The position numbers and the translations under genes were made by a program. The notes beneath the pieces were generated by a model. That model was not told where the DNA came from, made no database searches, and saw nothing but the letters and a program-made list of their open reading frames with translations. Below are positions 5,901 through 6,282 of a stretch of DNA of 6,282 nt, piece by piece; the stretch's first letter is position 1, and every line of letters begins with the position of its first letter. Source of the DNA: Bacteroides sp. (lineage in GTDB: Bacteria > Bacteroidota > Bacteroidia > Bacteroidales > Bacteroidaceae); NCBI GenBank assembly GCA_030529405.1, contig JAUMWZ010000095.1:1-6282 (forward strand), written 5' to 3'.

Positions 5901-6282
5901 ATGCCAAACCCTTTCTTTAAGTTCAAGCAGTTCACAGTATATCACGACCGATGTGCCATGAAGGTTGGCACCGATGGAGTGCTTCTAGGCAGCTATGTTT
6001 CTCTACCTTCAGCGGGCAGGGTGTTAGATGTTGGCACGGGAACGGGCTTGGTGGCAATGATGATTGCTCAACGTGGCACAAGCAACCTAAAGATAGATGC
6101 CATAGAGATAGATAAAGATGCGTCAGAGCAGGCAGCTGAAAATATAGGCAAAACCGCTTGGAGTAACCGCATAAGAGTGATAAACAGTGATTTTACAGAG
6201 TTTTGTCCACAGCAAAAGTATGACCTTATAGTGTCTAACCCACCATATTTTGAAAACTCATTGCGTTGTACAGCCACTAACA
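5901..6282 (+). CDS. trmN6: tRNA1(Val) (adenine(37)-N6)-methyltransferase, 5' part
   Basis: The first 127 codons of a class I S-adenosylmethionine methyltransferase of the TrmN6 (YfiC) family, which adds a methyl group to N6 of A37 in tRNA1(Val). The reading frame is open to the right edge, so the C-terminal half is outside the window. Visible features are the family N-terminus MPNPFFKFKQF, the conserved block CAMKVGTDGVLLG (18-30), the SAM-binding motif I VLDVGTGTGL (41-50), the acidic motif II end AIEID (67-71, Glu69 expected to bind the ribose of SAM) and the adenine N6-methylase catalytic motif NPPY (113-116), followed by Phe117. Start is ATG at 5901, in a typical A-rich leader without a Shine-Dalgarno. 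It is transcribed divergently from lon. The family is very clear. A general tRNA or protein methylase of the same fold is much less likely given the N-terminal blocks. Confidence 0.93.
   Translation, partial: MPNPFFKFKQFTVYHDRCAMKVGTDGVLLGSYVSLPSAGRVLDVGTGTGLVAMMIAQRGTSNLKIDAIEIDKDASEQAAENIGKTAWSNRIRVINSDFTEFCPQQKYDLIVSNPPYFENSLRCTATN

Noticed and set aside
6068..6277. 69-codon minus-strand reading frame at the right edge
   Set aside because: It is antisense to trmN6, whose plus-strand frame carries all the methyltransferase motifs.

Overview
The window looks like a chromosomal segment of a Bacteroidales bacterium, possibly Prevotella-like, although the genus cannot be fixed from sequence alone. 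The evidence is the family-specific character of the four proteins, the AT-rich intergenic DNA, the absence of Shine-Dalgarno-like leaders, and several promoter elements of the Bacteroidota primary-sigma type (-33 TTTG-like, -7 TAnnTTTG).

Layout from left to right. Positions 1-504 contain no convincing gene. They hold a block of four 22-bp tandem repeats (165-252), a perfect small hairpin (413-434) and a possible promoter firing out of the left edge. At 505-706 on the minus strand lies an apparent structured small RNA of about 200 nt, with its own TATCTTTG promoter, a closing stem joining its two ends and a T-rich 3' end. It resembles a 6S-type RNA of Bacteroidales. An inverted repeat at 755-786 separates it from a minus-strand gene cluster read lon (5513-3039), tgt (3031-1901) and lptG-like permease (1891-794). 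The gaps are only 7 nt and 9 nt, so this is almost certainly one operon. A 387-nt divergent intergenic region (5514-5900) follows. It carries the putative lon promoter, a second 88-bp block of the same 22-bp repeats in the opposite orientation, and the putative promoter of a plus-strand gene. That gene, trmN6-like (from 5901), runs off the right edge.

Functionally, the operon joins ATP-dependent protein quality control (Lon), tRNA queuosine modification (Tgt) and export of lipopolysaccharide to the outer membrane (LptG-type permease). The divergent gene is a tRNA1(Val) A37 N6-methyltransferase, so two tRNA-modification enzymes lie near each other. The protein-coding part is ordinary housekeeping DNA. 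The items deserving a second look are non-coding: the 22-bp periodic repeat family that brackets the operon in inverted orientation, the candidate 6S-like RNA, and the apparent loss of the zinc-binding cysteines in Tgt.
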